A stretch of DNA of 64,000 bases from Planctomycetales bacterium (GTDB lineage Bacteria; Planctomycetota; Planctomycetia; Pirellulales; Pirellulaceae), in contig JAGQPF010000087.1 in assembly GCA_020426845.1 (NCBI GenBank), forward strand, positions 1-64,000, given 5' to 3'. The notes under the pieces were generated by a model. The model searched no databases. It saw nothing but the letters and a program-made list of their open reading frames with translations, and was not told the origin of the DNA. Positions 9,862 to 18,013 of the stretch are shown here, in pieces. The position numbers and the translations under genes are program-made. Numbering within the stretch: position 1 is the stretch's first letter; each line of letters opens with the position of its first letter.

Positions 9862-9921
9862 CGGGAACTCGAACTTGAGCGGTGGGAACGAAGTTGGCGC
9901 GGGCAGGGTGGCGCAGCTTAC

Positions 9922-12909
9922 TCACTCCAGCAGTCGGAACTCGGTGGACGCCATCAGCACATGGACCAGGCGAGCGAGCTCCTGCAGCGTGTCGGTCTTT
10001 TCGGAGGGCGGACCGCCGTCGCCGATGCGGGCCAAGAACTTGGCATCGCGAGATTGCTCGGCCGGCGATGGGGTGCGGTTCAGCGTGGTCTCGTACGCCT
10101 CCACGACGAGCCTGCGAAGCATCTTGCCGCGCTCGGCCGCGGTGCTGGTCTCCTTGGCCGGATCGTACTGGGCGCGAACCGCAATTCGCGCGGCGGCCTG
10201 TTTCGCTGCCTCCATCACTTCGGGGCTGTTCAGCAGCAGCAGCGCCTGCGCGGGCACATTGGTCTCGGCGCGGCGCCCCACCACGAGGTCCGGATCCGCA
10301 AAGTCGAACGCGGCCAGCGACACCGGCAGCTCGTTGCGGATGATCGGCAGATAGATGCTGCGAGAGGCGGATCGCGTGCCCTCGTACTGCTCCGCATCCG
10401 CGCTGTTGGTGGTCACCAGCGTGCCCAGGCCGGGAACGGGCGAGCCGCCCGGCGTCAAGTCCAAGGTTCCGGCACATGACAGCATTGCGTCACGTATCGA
10501 CTCGGCGGTCAGCCGGCGGCGATTGGCTCGCCAGAGCAGCTGGTTCTCGGGATCGCGCTGCCACGATGACTCGTCGTGCTGTGAGCTGAGTCGGTAAACG
10601 CGCGAGAGCGCCAGCTCGCGGATTAAAGACTTCAGCGACCACGCCCAGCCGCCGTCCGCCGCCGGAGCGGTGAAGCGTCCGGCGAGCTCGTCAAGCAGTT
10701 CGGGATGGCTCGGGCGATCGCCCAACGCTCCGAAGTTGTCCACCGTGCGAACCAGCCCTTCGCCAAACATGTGGCGCCAGACTCGGTTCACGATGACGCG
10801 GGAGGTGAGCGGGTGCGAGGGATTGGTCAGCCATTCGGCGAGCTGCAGGCGGCCGCTGGACTGGTTGTCGAACGTGGCGCTCGCCGGCAGCACGCTGAGG
10901 AAGCCGCGAGGGATCTTGTCTCCGCGGACGCGGTGCTGGCCGCGAATGCACAGCTCACAGTCGACGATCTCGGGCATCTCGGCGACCGCGAAGGCCTGCG
11001 GCAGCGGCTTGGGCGCCGCGGTCTTGTGTTGCTTCAGTTCGTCCTCGGCCTTCGTGAGCGCCTGCTTGAGCTGCTCGACTTCACGCTTCGCCTCGCGCGC
11101 GGCGGTGCCGGCCTCATCGTCGGTGTCGTCGGCATCGTTCGCGTCGGCCTTTGCACCCGTCGCCGCGTCGGCTCCAATGCGCCGCAGCCGCACGGCGTCC
11201 ACAATCACGTAGCCTTGAGTGCCTTCGTTCGAGACGGTGACCTCAAGCGGCGCGTCGGCCTGCAGCTCGACTTCGGCGATCGCCTCGTACTGCCCGTCGA
11301 TCGACGGCTTGCGAGTTTGATTGACCAGCACGCGCTGCTGCAGCTCACCGGCGCGAAGGTCCACGGGCGCCTTGGCGGCATGATCGGCATGGGGAGTGAA
11401 CGCCAGTTGCACTTGATAGCGTCCCGCTTGCCGCGGCTTGAGCGTGAAGGTGACCGACTTGTCGCCTTTCCCCTCGCGATGGTCGTGGAGATAGCCGACG
11501 CCGACGAAGGGTGACTTGAAGGTGGACTTGGTCCAGTTGCCGCGCACCACCGCGGATTGATCGTCCGCCAACAGCGAGTCGCCCGCGGCCGCCAGTTGGC
11601 GCTCGGCGACCTGCAGCTTCTGCTTCAACTGCTTGATCTTCTCGTCGAGCTGTTTTTGTTGTCGTGCGTGCGACTGGACGGCCTCGACGTGCTCGGGCGC
11701 GGCGGGCAGATTGACTCGCTGCCACGTGGAGACATACTTCTGGCTCTCGCCGTGCAGCGTGCGAGTGCTGAGGAAAATGCCGGCCAGGGCGTAGTAGTCC
11801 CGAGTCGGAATCGGGTCGAACTTATGATCGTGACAGCGGGCGCAGCCGAGCGTCATTCCCAGAAGTGAGGCGCCGATGGTGTTGATCTGCTCGTCGGCGA
11901 CATCCATCGTCAACTTCTCTTTGTCACGCTCGCTAAGCATCTTCGTGCCGAGCATCAAAAAGCCCGTGGCGACCAGCTGTTCGGTGCGCTGGCGATCATC
12001 TGCGGCCGGCAGCAGGTCGCCGGCGATCTGCTCGCGGACAAAGCGGTCGTAAGGCTTGTCGGCATTCAGCGAATCGACGACATAATTGCGATAACGCCAA
12101 GCGTTATGGAAGGTCGCGTTGAAGTCCCCGCCGTTCGAATCGGCGTAGCGCGCGATGTCCAGCCAGTGACGGCCCCAGTGGACGCCGAACTGATCGGATT
12201 GCAGCAAGCGGTCGACCAACTCGACATAGGCCGTTTCGAAATCGGCGTTCAATGCCGCGACGTCAGCTCGCCATTGCTCGGGGGTGGGTGGCAATCCTGT
12301 CAGATCCACATGCAGGCGGCGGACCAGCGTCTCCACGTCCGCGTCGGTCGCCGGGGCCAATCCCAACTCTTCGAGCTTCGCCAGCACGAACGGATCGATC
12401 GAAGTCGTTGCCCAATCCGTTCGCTTGGTCGCGGGCGGGCGATGGCGCTGGACGGGCTGAAACGCCCAGTGTTGTTTGCCGGCCTCGATGTCGATGGTCG
12501 ACGGTTTCGCCGCGGGCGCGGCGGATCCCGTGCGCGGGTCCCAAGCGCCGTCTCGAATCCAGGTTTCAAAGTCCGCCACAACCTGGTCGTTGAGCCGGCC
12601 ACTGGGCGGCATCTCGAGACCGTCGTATTTCAACGCCTCGAGCAACAGGCTCTCCGCCGGCTTGCCCGGTGTCAGCGCCGGCCCGGAGTCGCCCCCGCGC
12701 CGCAACGCCTCGGCCGTCTCGACGCTCAATCCGCCTTTCAGCTCCTTGGCTTGGGACGAGTGGCAGCTGTAGCACTGTTCGACGAGCACCGGGCGGATCT
12801 TCGATTCGAACAGTTCGCGCTGTCGAGCGTCATCGGCGCGCGTCTCACGGCAGAGCCAGAAAGTTGCTATCGCGGCGAAGAAGATGATGTTTCGAGCGGA
12901 GGGTCGCAC
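9922..12909 (-). CDS. DUF1549/DUF1553 protein with N-terminal planctomycete cytochrome c domain
   Basis: A large exported protein of about 995 residues. After a signal peptide (basic start, hydrophobic IIFFAAIATFWL) comes a planctomycete-type cytochrome c domain with heme motif CYSCH near residue 48. The DUF1549 region (LDIARYADSNGGDFN, then a second heme-like CARCHDHKFDPIPTRDYY near 356) follows. An inserted beta-rich, carbohydrate-binding-like segment lies at about 430-600 and a coiled-coil-like Glu/Lys stretch near 610-645. The C-terminal DUF1553 region has NRVWRHMFGEGLVRTVDNFG and the RRRLTAE motif. I use the GTG at 12909 because it gives a clean signal peptide; a TTG at 13002 would add 31 residues. 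It heads the minus-strand run with DUF1501, pepN and the kinase. Function is not established. Confidence 0.88.
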   Translation of the reverse strand: MRPSARNIIFFAAIATFWLCRETRADDARQRELFESKIRPVLVEQCYSCHSSQAKELKGGLSVETAEALRRGGDSGPALTPGKPAESLLLEALKYDGLEMPPSGRLNDQVVADFETWIRDGAWDPRTGSAAPAAKPSTIDIEAGKQHWAFQPVQRHRPPATKRTDWATTSIDPFVLAKLEELGLAPATDADVETLVRRLHVDLTGLPPTPEQWRADVAALNADFETAYVELVDRLLQSDQFGVHWGRHWLDIARYADSNGGDFNATFHNAWRYRNYVVDSLNADKPYDRFVREQIAGDLLPAADDRQRTEQLVATGFLMLGTKMLSERDKEKLTMDVADEQINTIGASLLGMTLGCARCHDHKFDPIPTRDYYALAGIFLSTRTLHGESQKYVSTWQRVNLPAAPEHVEAVQSHARQQKQLDEKIKQLKQKLQVAERQLAAAGDSLLADDQSAVVRGNWTKSTFKSPFVGVGYLHDHREGKGDKSVTFTLKPRQAGRYQVQLAFTPHADHAAKAPVDLRAGELQQRVLVNQTRKPSIDGQYEAIAEVELQADAPLEVTVSNEGTQGYVIVDAVRLRRIGADAATGAKADANDADDTDDEAGTAAREAKREVEQLKQALTKAEDELKQHKTAAPKPLPQAFAVAEMPEIVDCELCIRGQHRVRGDKIPRGFLSVLPASATFDNQSSGRLQLAEWLTNPSHPLTSRVIVNRVWRHMFGEGLVRTVDNFGALGDRPSHPELLDELAGRFTAPAADGGWAWSLKSLIRELALSRVYRLSSQHDESSWQRDPENQLLWRANRRRLTAESIRDAMLSCAGTLDLTPGGSPVPGLGTLVTTNSADAEQYEGTRSASRSIYLPIIRNELPVSLAAFDFADPDLVVGRRAETNVPAQALLLLNSPEVMEAAKQAAARIAVRAQYDPAKETSTAAERGKMLRRLVVEAYETTLNRTPSPAEQSRDAKFLARIGDGGPPSEKTDTLQELARLVHVLMASTEFRLLE

Positions 12910-13100
12910 TACGCACCTCGGTGGACGACGGATAGGTAGCCGGAATCGAACGTCACGCGACGGGGGTGAGCGCGTACGGTGACACAAATCAGGGACATCC
13001 AATCCCCCATTCTAGCAAGACTCGCGAGATCTTTCCGCCCCGATCCTGCCCCGGGGTTGCGCGGTGGCGCCCCTCCGGGAGGAGCGTAGCGCCGCCCCGC

Positions 13101-13258
13101 GTGGAGCCGTGGGTGAGTGGCGCGGAGCCGTGGTTGAGTGGCGTGGAGCCGTGGTTGAGTGGCGTGGAGCCGTGGTTGAGTGGCGCGGAGCCGTGGGTGA
13201 GTGGCGCGGAGACGTGGTTGAGTGGCGCGGAGCCGTGATTGAGTGCCGCGGAGCCGTT
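13101..13258. repeat. 21-bp tandem repeat (minisatellite), about 7.5 copies
   Basis: The unit begins GTGGAGCCGTGGTTGAGTGG and ends with C. It recurs at 13101, 13122, 13143, 13164, 13185, 13206 and 13227, with a partial copy at 13248. Variation is confined to a few positions (GTGGAG/GCGGAG, GGGTGAG/GGTTGAG, one GAGACG). Because 21 is a multiple of three the array stays open in several frames, giving heptad-like translations such as VVEWRGA or NHGSAPL. No start site or homology supports a gene. Confidence 0.85.
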
Positions 13259-13590
13259 TTCAATGAAGGCCATAGGCCTTCTTCACCGAAGCCCGGGGCA
13301 AGCGTAGCGCCGCCCCGGGTTGGCCGTCCACGGCGCAACGAAGGCTGAAGGCCTTCCTCACGGCAGGGGGTTGTCGCATCGTGGTGTTATCTTCAAGAAA
13401 GGTCTTCGGCCTTTATTCGCGGACAAAATCGAGGCGGCTCCATGCGGGTTCACCCAGGGCGGCGCTGCGCTTGCCCCTATACGATGAGGAAGGCCTTCAG
13501 CCTTTATGGAACAACACGGCCGGCCAACCCGGGGCGGCGCTTCGCTTGCCCCGGGCTTCGTTGAGGAAGGCCTTCAGCCTTCATTGAAAA
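13259..13590. repeat. Cluster of two-hairpin palindromic units
   Basis: Each unit combines a GC-rich hairpin with arms CCCGGGGC and GCCCCGGG (clear at 13292-13319) and a second palindromic stretch of the type GAAGGCCTTCAGCCTTC followed by an A-rich edge (for example near 13345, 13490 and 13568-13590). Units occur in both orientations. The same composite unit recurs in the gap at 29.0-29.5 kb. The layout resembles REP/BIME-like intergenic palindromes. No transposase for it is in the window. Confidence 0.75.
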
Positions 13591-13600
13591 CTAGCGCTGG

Positions 13601-14371
13601 TCAATGTTGAACATGGGCGTCATCTAGTGCGGGAAATTGTCGACGCCATTGCCGAACCGCTTCCGCGTCGATCGTCCAATGCATCACTTGCTCGGCGCCG
13701 TCGGCTTCGCCAAGCGATTCGCCGAGCGGGGAGAAGGCGACGCTACGACCGTCGTAGGGCAGGTTGGGGTCGGTGCCGCAACGGTTCACGCCGATTGCAT
13801 ACGCTTGGTTCTCGATTGCTCTCGCTTGCAGCAGCCGCACCCAGTGCTCCGAGCGGACGGCGGGCCAGCTGGCGATCACCACCAGCAGCTCGGCGCCGGC
13901 CAACGCCGCGGGTCGAAACACTTCGGGAAACCGCAAGTCGTAGCAGATGAATGGCGAGATGCTCATGCCCAGATGGGTGAATCGTTCGTGGCGGTCACCG
14001 GCGCCGTAGTGGGTGTGCTCTCCCGCCAGCGTGAACGGCTTTTGCTTGCGGTAGCGGCAGAGCAAAGAGCCGGAGGCGTCGAAGGCGACGGCCTCGTTGC
14101 TGGCGTGCGTGCCGACGAGCGGACCGACCACGCCGCCGAGCACGGTGCAGCGATGTTGCTTGGCCAGCTGCGCGAGAAACGCCTCCGATTCGTGCTGCTT
14201 CGATTGCGCGACTTGAGCTGCATGCATGGTGAAGCCGCAGTCGAACATCTCGGGCAGCACGATCAGCGAGTCAGCTGGGACGTCGGCGGCTTCCAGCAGG
14301 GCCGCCGCCTTGGCGTGGTTGGCGAGACGATCCTCCCAGACGATGTCCATTTGGACGGCAAACACTTCCAT
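13601..14371 (-). CDS. Carbon-nitrogen hydrolase, omega-amidase (Nit2/YafV) type
   Basis: A 256-residue nitrilase-superfamily protein. The Glu-Lys-Cys triad is visible: Glu41 in LPEMFDCGF, Lys109 in YRKQKPF and Cys143 in FICYDLRFPE. GGVVGP near 80 and the AIENQAYAIGVNRCG stretch near 185-200 also fit the Nit2/YafV branch, which hydrolyses 2-oxoglutaramate or 2-oxosuccinamate to the 2-oxo acid and ammonia in the cytoplasm. The next upstream gene on the same strand is a class I aminotransferase. Glutamine- or methionine-type transaminases produce exactly the keto-amides that omega-amidases remove, so the pair probably acts together in transamination or methionine salvage. The sequence alone cannot prove the substrate. 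Confidence 0.88.
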   Translation of the reverse strand: MEVFAVQMDIVWEDRLANHAKAAALLEAADVPADSLIVLPEMFDCGFTMHAAQVAQSKQHESEAFLAQLAKQHRCTVLGGVVGPLVGTHASNEAVAFDASGSLLCRYRKQKPFTLAGEHTHYGAGDRHERFTHLGMSISPFICYDLRFPEVFRPAALAGAELLVVIASWPAVRSEHWVRLLQARAIENQAYAIGVNRCGTDPNLPYDGRSVAFSPLGESLGEADGAEQVMHWTIDAEAVRQWRRQFPALDDAHVQH

Positions 14372-14458
14372 GGCTCGAGCTCCTTGAAGGTGCGTATGAC
14401 GGCGCGTACAACGGCGAGTACGAAGGCGCTGCCAGGACTGGCGATCACTTCATGAACA

Positions 14459-15628
14459 TCACAATAACCGATTCAGTCCGCGGACCAAGCGGCCAATTCC
14501 ATCGGCGACGGTGCCGGCCTCCAAGGCGCCGAAGGCGACGCGGATCGAGCACCGGTCGGCCGCTACGCCAAAGGTGCTGCCGGGCATGACGGCGACGCCG
14601 AAATCCCGAATCAGTTGCTCGACCAGCTGCAGGTCGCTTTGGTCCGTGTCGAGCTGCGCCAGCACGTAGAAGGCGCCGGCCGGATGGGGCAAGTCGCAGC
14701 GGTCGCCGAGCGTCTCCAGCTGCTCGATGACCAGCTCGCGGACCGCACGGAACGGCTGAATTCGGGGCTCGCACCAATTGCGCCCCGCCGCCAGCGCGGC
14801 GCAGCCCGCCACTTGGCTGATTAACGGAGGACAGACCAGTTGCGTGTCCTGAATCTTCTTGACGGCGGTCTCCAGGTGTTGGGGGACCACCATGTAAGCG
14901 ACGCGCCAGCCGGCCATGCCGTAGGCCTTGGACAGCGAATAGAGGCTGATCGTGTAGGCTTCGCTGTCGGGTAACGATCCGGGCGAGAAGTGAGGCGTCT
15001 CGCCGGGAAAGGTGAAGTACTCGTAGGCCTCGTCGCTGATATGAAACAGTCCGCGCTCGCGACACAGTTGATTGACGGCGGTCAAGTCGGCCGCCGAGTA
15101 GACCGCGCCGGTCGGATTGTTGGGCGACACGGTGACGATGGCTCGAGTGCGCGGGGTGATCGCTTGCTCGATCCGCTGCAGGTCGAGCTGATACTGCGCG
15201 TCGGTGGGCACGATCACCGGCTCGCAGGCCGCCAACCCCACGGCCATCTCGTGATTGAAGTAGTAGGGTGAGAGCAGAATGATCTCGTCGCCCACGTCCG
15301 CGATCGCCAGCACGGCGTTGACAAAACCCATGTTCGAGCCGGGCGTGCAGACGACGCTGGCGTCGTACAGCGGGAGCCCGTTCTCGGCTCGCAACTTCTG
15401 CGCAGCGGCTTCGAGAAAGTCGTCCGTGCCGCGGACCAGACCGTATCGGTGCAGCTGCTGTCCGTTGGCTGCGCTGGCCACCGCCTCGGCCACGCCCGGA
15501 GGCGGGCCGTAGTGCACAACACCTTGTCCCAACGAGATCGTGCCCGGATGCTGCTTGATCCACTCGCCGACCACCGGGATGACGGGCGTCTGGATGGCGG
15601 CGATGCGCCGAGACTGAGACCAAGTCAT
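14459..15628 (-). CDS. PLP-dependent aminotransferase, class I/II
   Basis: A 389-residue fold-type I aminotransferase. Visible motifs are LGQGVVHYGPPP near the N-terminus, VSPNNPTGAVYS at about 160-172, DEAYEYF about 30 residues later, and the PLP Lys234 in LYSLSKAYGMAGWR. The C-terminal Arg motif region is SIRVAFGALE. I chose the ATG giving MTWSQSRRIAAIQ; the open frame extends 27 codons further without family resemblance. It lies 87 bases upstream of the omega-amidase gene, suggesting a glutamine- or methionine-related transaminase feeding that enzyme. Aspartate or aromatic aminotransferase activity remains possible. Confidence 0.9.
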   Translation of the reverse strand: MTWSQSRRIAAIQTPVIPVVGEWIKQHPGTISLGQGVVHYGPPPGVAEAVASAANGQQLHRYGLVRGTDDFLEAAAQKLRAENGLPLYDASVVCTPGSNMGFVNAVLAIADVGDEIILLSPYYFNHEMAVGLAACEPVIVPTDAQYQLDLQRIEQAITPRTRAIVTVSPNNPTGAVYSAADLTAVNQLCRERGLFHISDEAYEYFTFPGETPHFSPGSLPDSEAYTISLYSLSKAYGMAGWRVAYMVVPQHLETAVKKIQDTQLVCPPLISQVAGCAALAAGRNWCEPRIQPFRAVRELVIEQLETLGDRCDLPHPAGAFYVLAQLDTDQSDLQLVEQLIRDFGVAVMPGSTFGVAADRCSIRVAFGALEAGTVADGIGRLVRGLNRLL

Positions 15629-15715
15629 AGGACAGCGAGCGGGCGATGGTGTGCGGCAGGGTAACGGCCGGGGGTGAAATCGGGCGTTCTCAACCGCACA
15701 CGAATTCAACTCTCC

Positions 15716-16261
15716 TTATTGTCGCGGCTGCTCGTCCTGACGCAAGGCGCCGACCACAACGGGCACAAACGACGCGCTGCGAACTTGCGCGACGGGCGCC
15801 GCGGCGACTTCCGGGCGGGCCGCTTCCGGCTCGGTCGGCGTGGCGACGGGCTCGTTTTGCACACAGGCGCCGCTATTGCAGTTGCCCGACTGGCACTTGC
15901 ACTCGTCGACTTCCCACGTGTACTTGCAGTGCTCGCACTTGTACTCGATCTTCTTCAGCACGTGGATGGTGCGGACACGGCCGCAGCGGGCCGGCTGCGG
16001 GCAGCCGCCTTTGCACTTGGGGTCGCCGCAGCCACAGCAAGCCTGTGTCTTGCAGATCTGCCAAGGGAATGTCACGCGAGGCACACAGACCTTCTTGCAA
16101 TCGATGTCCCAGCAGTGCTTCTTCACCTCCTCCTTCGAGACCTTGGGGTGACAGACCTCGCGGCAGTGAGGGCAGCGCAGACTGCTGAGGCAATCGCCGG
16201 CTTGCAGAATCGAAGTCATGGCGATCAGCGCTGCGACTCCCAGACAACGTTGGTACATCAT
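15716..16261 (-). CDS. Exported Cys-rich protein of unknown function
   Basis: About 181 residues starting with a signal peptide (MMYQRCLGVAALIAMTSILQA). The mature part has many paired cysteines: CPHCREVCHPK, CWDIDCKKVC, CCGCGDPKCKGGC and CEHCKYTWEVDECKC. A Pro/Ala-rich tail follows. The CxxC spacing suggests zinc or another metal, or extensive disulfides outside the cytoplasm. I do not recognise a named family; similar Cys-rich exported proteins are common in planctomycetes. The two adjacent ATG codons at 16261 and 16258 give the signal peptide, so the longer open frame upstream is rejected. It lies 87 bases upstream of the aminotransferase start, but no functional link is evident. Confidence 0.8.
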   Translation of the reverse strand: MMYQRCLGVAALIAMTSILQAGDCLSSLRCPHCREVCHPKVSKEEVKKHCWDIDCKKVCVPRVTFPWQICKTQACCGCGDPKCKGGCPQPARCGRVRTIHVLKKIEYKCEHCKYTWEVDECKCQSGNCNSGACVQNEPVATPTEPEAARPEVAAAPVAQVRSASFVPVVVGALRQDEQPRQ

Positions 16262-16568
16262 GGGTCCGTCTTTCTTTGGGGAGGCCAATGAAGTGGCAGA
16301 CGGGTGGGTGCCTTGCGGTTCCATCCGATCGAAAGAATCCTTGCCACTAGTGTCGGCGCGAAAATCGGCTCGCGTGACCTCGATCGGATTGAGCGGCATG
16401 ACCGTCACTTGCCTTGAGGTTTGCGGCACCGTCACAGCTTGCCGCAATTTTCTGCCAAGAACCTCGCCGCGCCGGCGAATACCGTCAAAATGATATCACT
16501 TTGGCGTCGTCGGGCCTGGTGGCCAGACAGGGACGACGGCAAGCTTGAATCCACCCACAGGCACGCTC
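16262..16568. other. Divergent intergenic region, no feature recognised
   Basis: About 307 bases between the divergent Cys-rich protein and SPFH genes. It must hold both promoters, but I see no convincing -35/-10 pair, operator repeat, RNA motif or copy of the repeat families found elsewhere in the window. Confidence 0.5.
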
Positions 16569-17498
16569 ATGAACACGAAACATGCCACCGCCGCACAGAC
16601 CACACCCGAACAGGTGATTCAGGTTCCCAGCGGCTGGACGATGCTGACCTTCAATCTCCTGATGTATGTGGCCGCCATCGCCTCGATGGTGATGTTTGTG
16701 TTGTCGGCGGTCGCCGCCGAGCGGGCGCGCGAGAATCCGCAGTTCGCCTACCTGATCGGATTCGTGGTGTTGCTGTTGGGGGCAATCTTCCTGTCCAAGG
16801 GGTTCTTCACTCTGCAGCCGAACCAAGCCAGCGTGCTGACGTTGTTCGGCAACTACGTCGGCACGGTGCGCGACGACGGCTTTCACTGGACCAATCCGTT
16901 CAACTCCAAGCGGCAGATCTCGCTGCGAATTCGCAACTTCAACAGCGATCCGCTCAAGGTGAATGACAAACGCGGCAACCCGATCGAGATCGGCGCCGTC
17001 GTCGTTTGGCGCGTCAGCCGCACGTCGCAGGCGATCTTCGACGTTCAGGACTGCGAGGAGTTTGTCGAAGTGCAAAGCGAATCCGCGCTGCGACACCTGG
17101 CCAACTCCTACGCTTACGACAATGGCGAGGAAGGCGAGGAGACGCTGCGCAGCGATGTGGCCGAGGTTTCTCACGCCTTGCTGGCCGAGCTGCAGGAGCG
17201 GCTGTCACAGGCCGGTGTGGTCGTCGAAGAGGCGCGGCTCAGCCACTTGGCCTACGCGCCGGAGATCGCCAGCGCGATGCTGCGACGCCAGCAGGCCGAG
17301 GCGATCATCACGGCCCGCACCAAGATCGTCGAGGGCGCCGTGAGTATGGTGGAGATGGCATTGCACAACCTGGCGGCAAGCAACATCGTCGACCTGGACG
17401 AGGAGCGCAAGGCGGCGATGGTCACCAATCTGCTGGTCGTGCTCTGCAGCGAAAGCGACACGCACCCGGTGATCAACGCCGGCACGTTGTACACCTAA
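16569..17498 (+). CDS. SPFH/Band 7 (prohibitin/stomatin-like) membrane protein
   Basis: A 309-residue protein with two N-terminal membrane helices (about 25-48 and 57-76) followed by an SPFH domain at about 80-240 ([46 protein letters not shown]). A helical stretch ends in [21 protein letters not shown], a typical stomatin/prohibitin coiled segment. Such proteins form oligomeric rings in the membrane and organise lipid domains or protect membrane proteins from proteolysis. The ATG at 16569 is preferred over the TTG eight codons upstream. A ribbon-helix-helix protein follows 144 bases later on the same strand. Confidence 0.9.
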   Translation: MNTKHATAAQTTPEQVIQVPSGWTMLTFNLLMYVAAIASMVMFVLSAVAAERARENPQFAYLIGFVVLLLGAIFLSKGFFTLQPNQASVLTLFGNYVGTVRDDGFHWTNPFNSKRQISLRIRNFNSDPLKVNDKRGNPIEIGAVVVWRVSRTSQAIFDVQDCEEFVEVQSESALRHLANSYAYDNGEEGEETLRSDVAEVSHALLAELQERLSQAGVVVEEARLSHLAYAPEIASAMLRRQQAEAIITARTKIVEGAVSMVEMALHNLAASNIVDLDEERKAAMVTNLLVVLCSESDTHPVINAGTLYT

Positions 17499-17642
17499 CA
17501 GCTTCCTCACGGCGAGTTGAAAACGCCCCACTGGCAATCGAAACAGCCATTGTCGTCAGGGAGTTGCTGGCCCGACTGCCGGATCAGGTTTTTTCAACGG
17601 TCTATTTACAGCCTCCCAAGGACTCGCCCGCAGACTACGCTC

Positions 17643-17849
17643 ATGCCTGCAGATCCCGATCGCCATCGAGACTCATCGTCCGGCACGCCGCGCCGCCGGG
17701 GAGAGGCACGCAAGTCCTTTCCCTTGCGACTGCCGCATGACCTCCACGAGGAGCTGAGGGCGTGGGCGGAGCAAGAGATGCGCAGCCTCAACAGTCAGAT
17801 TGAGTATCTGCTGCGCGAGGCGGTGCGACGACGCAAAGGTAAATCGTAG
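17643..17849 (+). CDS. Ribbon-helix-helix (Arc-like) DNA-binding protein
   Basis: A 68-residue basic protein. The core KSFPLRLPHDLHEELRAWAEQEMRSLN followed by SQIEYLLREAVRRR is a classic ribbon-helix-helix layout: a short beta strand, then two helices. It should bind DNA as a dimer and may regulate its own promoter or that of the upstream SPFH gene. The ATG at 17643 starts just before the domain; an in-frame ATG at 17517 adds 42 residues that do not resemble a protein domain. No toxin gene follows (the next gene is on the opposite strand), so an antitoxin role is not supported here. Confidence 0.75.
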   Translation: MPADPDRHRDSSSGTPRRRGEARKSFPLRLPHDLHEELRAWAEQEMRSLNSQIEYLLREAVRRRKGKS

Positions 17850-17918
17850 TTCCTTCATTTGCCTCGCCGCTGCCATGCCTTTGCCTTGCCGCGTTCCCTA
17901 GCGCTTTTCCGATTGGCA

Positions 17919-17956
17919 ATAAAAAGGCTTCCGCCAGCGCGAAACTGGCGGAAGCC
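17919..17956 (-). terminator. Rho-independent terminator of the porin gene
   Basis: A perfect 12-bp inverted repeat, GGCTTCCGCCAG at 17926-17937 and CTGGCGGAAGCC at 17945-17956, has a 7-base loop. Read on the minus strand the hairpin is followed by TTTTTATT. It lies about 58 bases downstream of the porin stop codon, the right place and polarity for its terminator. Confidence 0.88.
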
Positions 17957-18013
17957 GATGCAAGCGAGAGAAGCGTGTAGGGGTTAGGTTAGGAAGCTGG
18001 TCAGGCGGTTCGA

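Larger units (their letters stand above)
12910..13600. other. Intergenic repeat island
   Basis: About 690 bases without a convincing gene, lying between the DUF1549 gene start and the 3' end of the nitrilase-family gene. It holds a 21-bp minisatellite at 13101-13258 and several copies of a two-hairpin palindromic unit at 13259-13590. Open frames on both strands here are consequences of the repeat, not genes. Confidence 0.75.

Noticed and set aside
13101-13258. CRISPR array
   Set aside because: Units are directly adjacent without spacers, and no cas genes are present.
12989-13273. Heptad-repeat protein on either strand of the minisatellite
   Set aside because: Open only because the repeat period is 21; no signal peptide, ribosome-binding site or family resemblance.
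17643-17849. Toxin-antitoxin pair based on the ribbon-helix-helix protein
   Set aside because: The following gene is a porin on the opposite strand and the preceding gene is an SPFH protein; no toxin candidate is adjacent.
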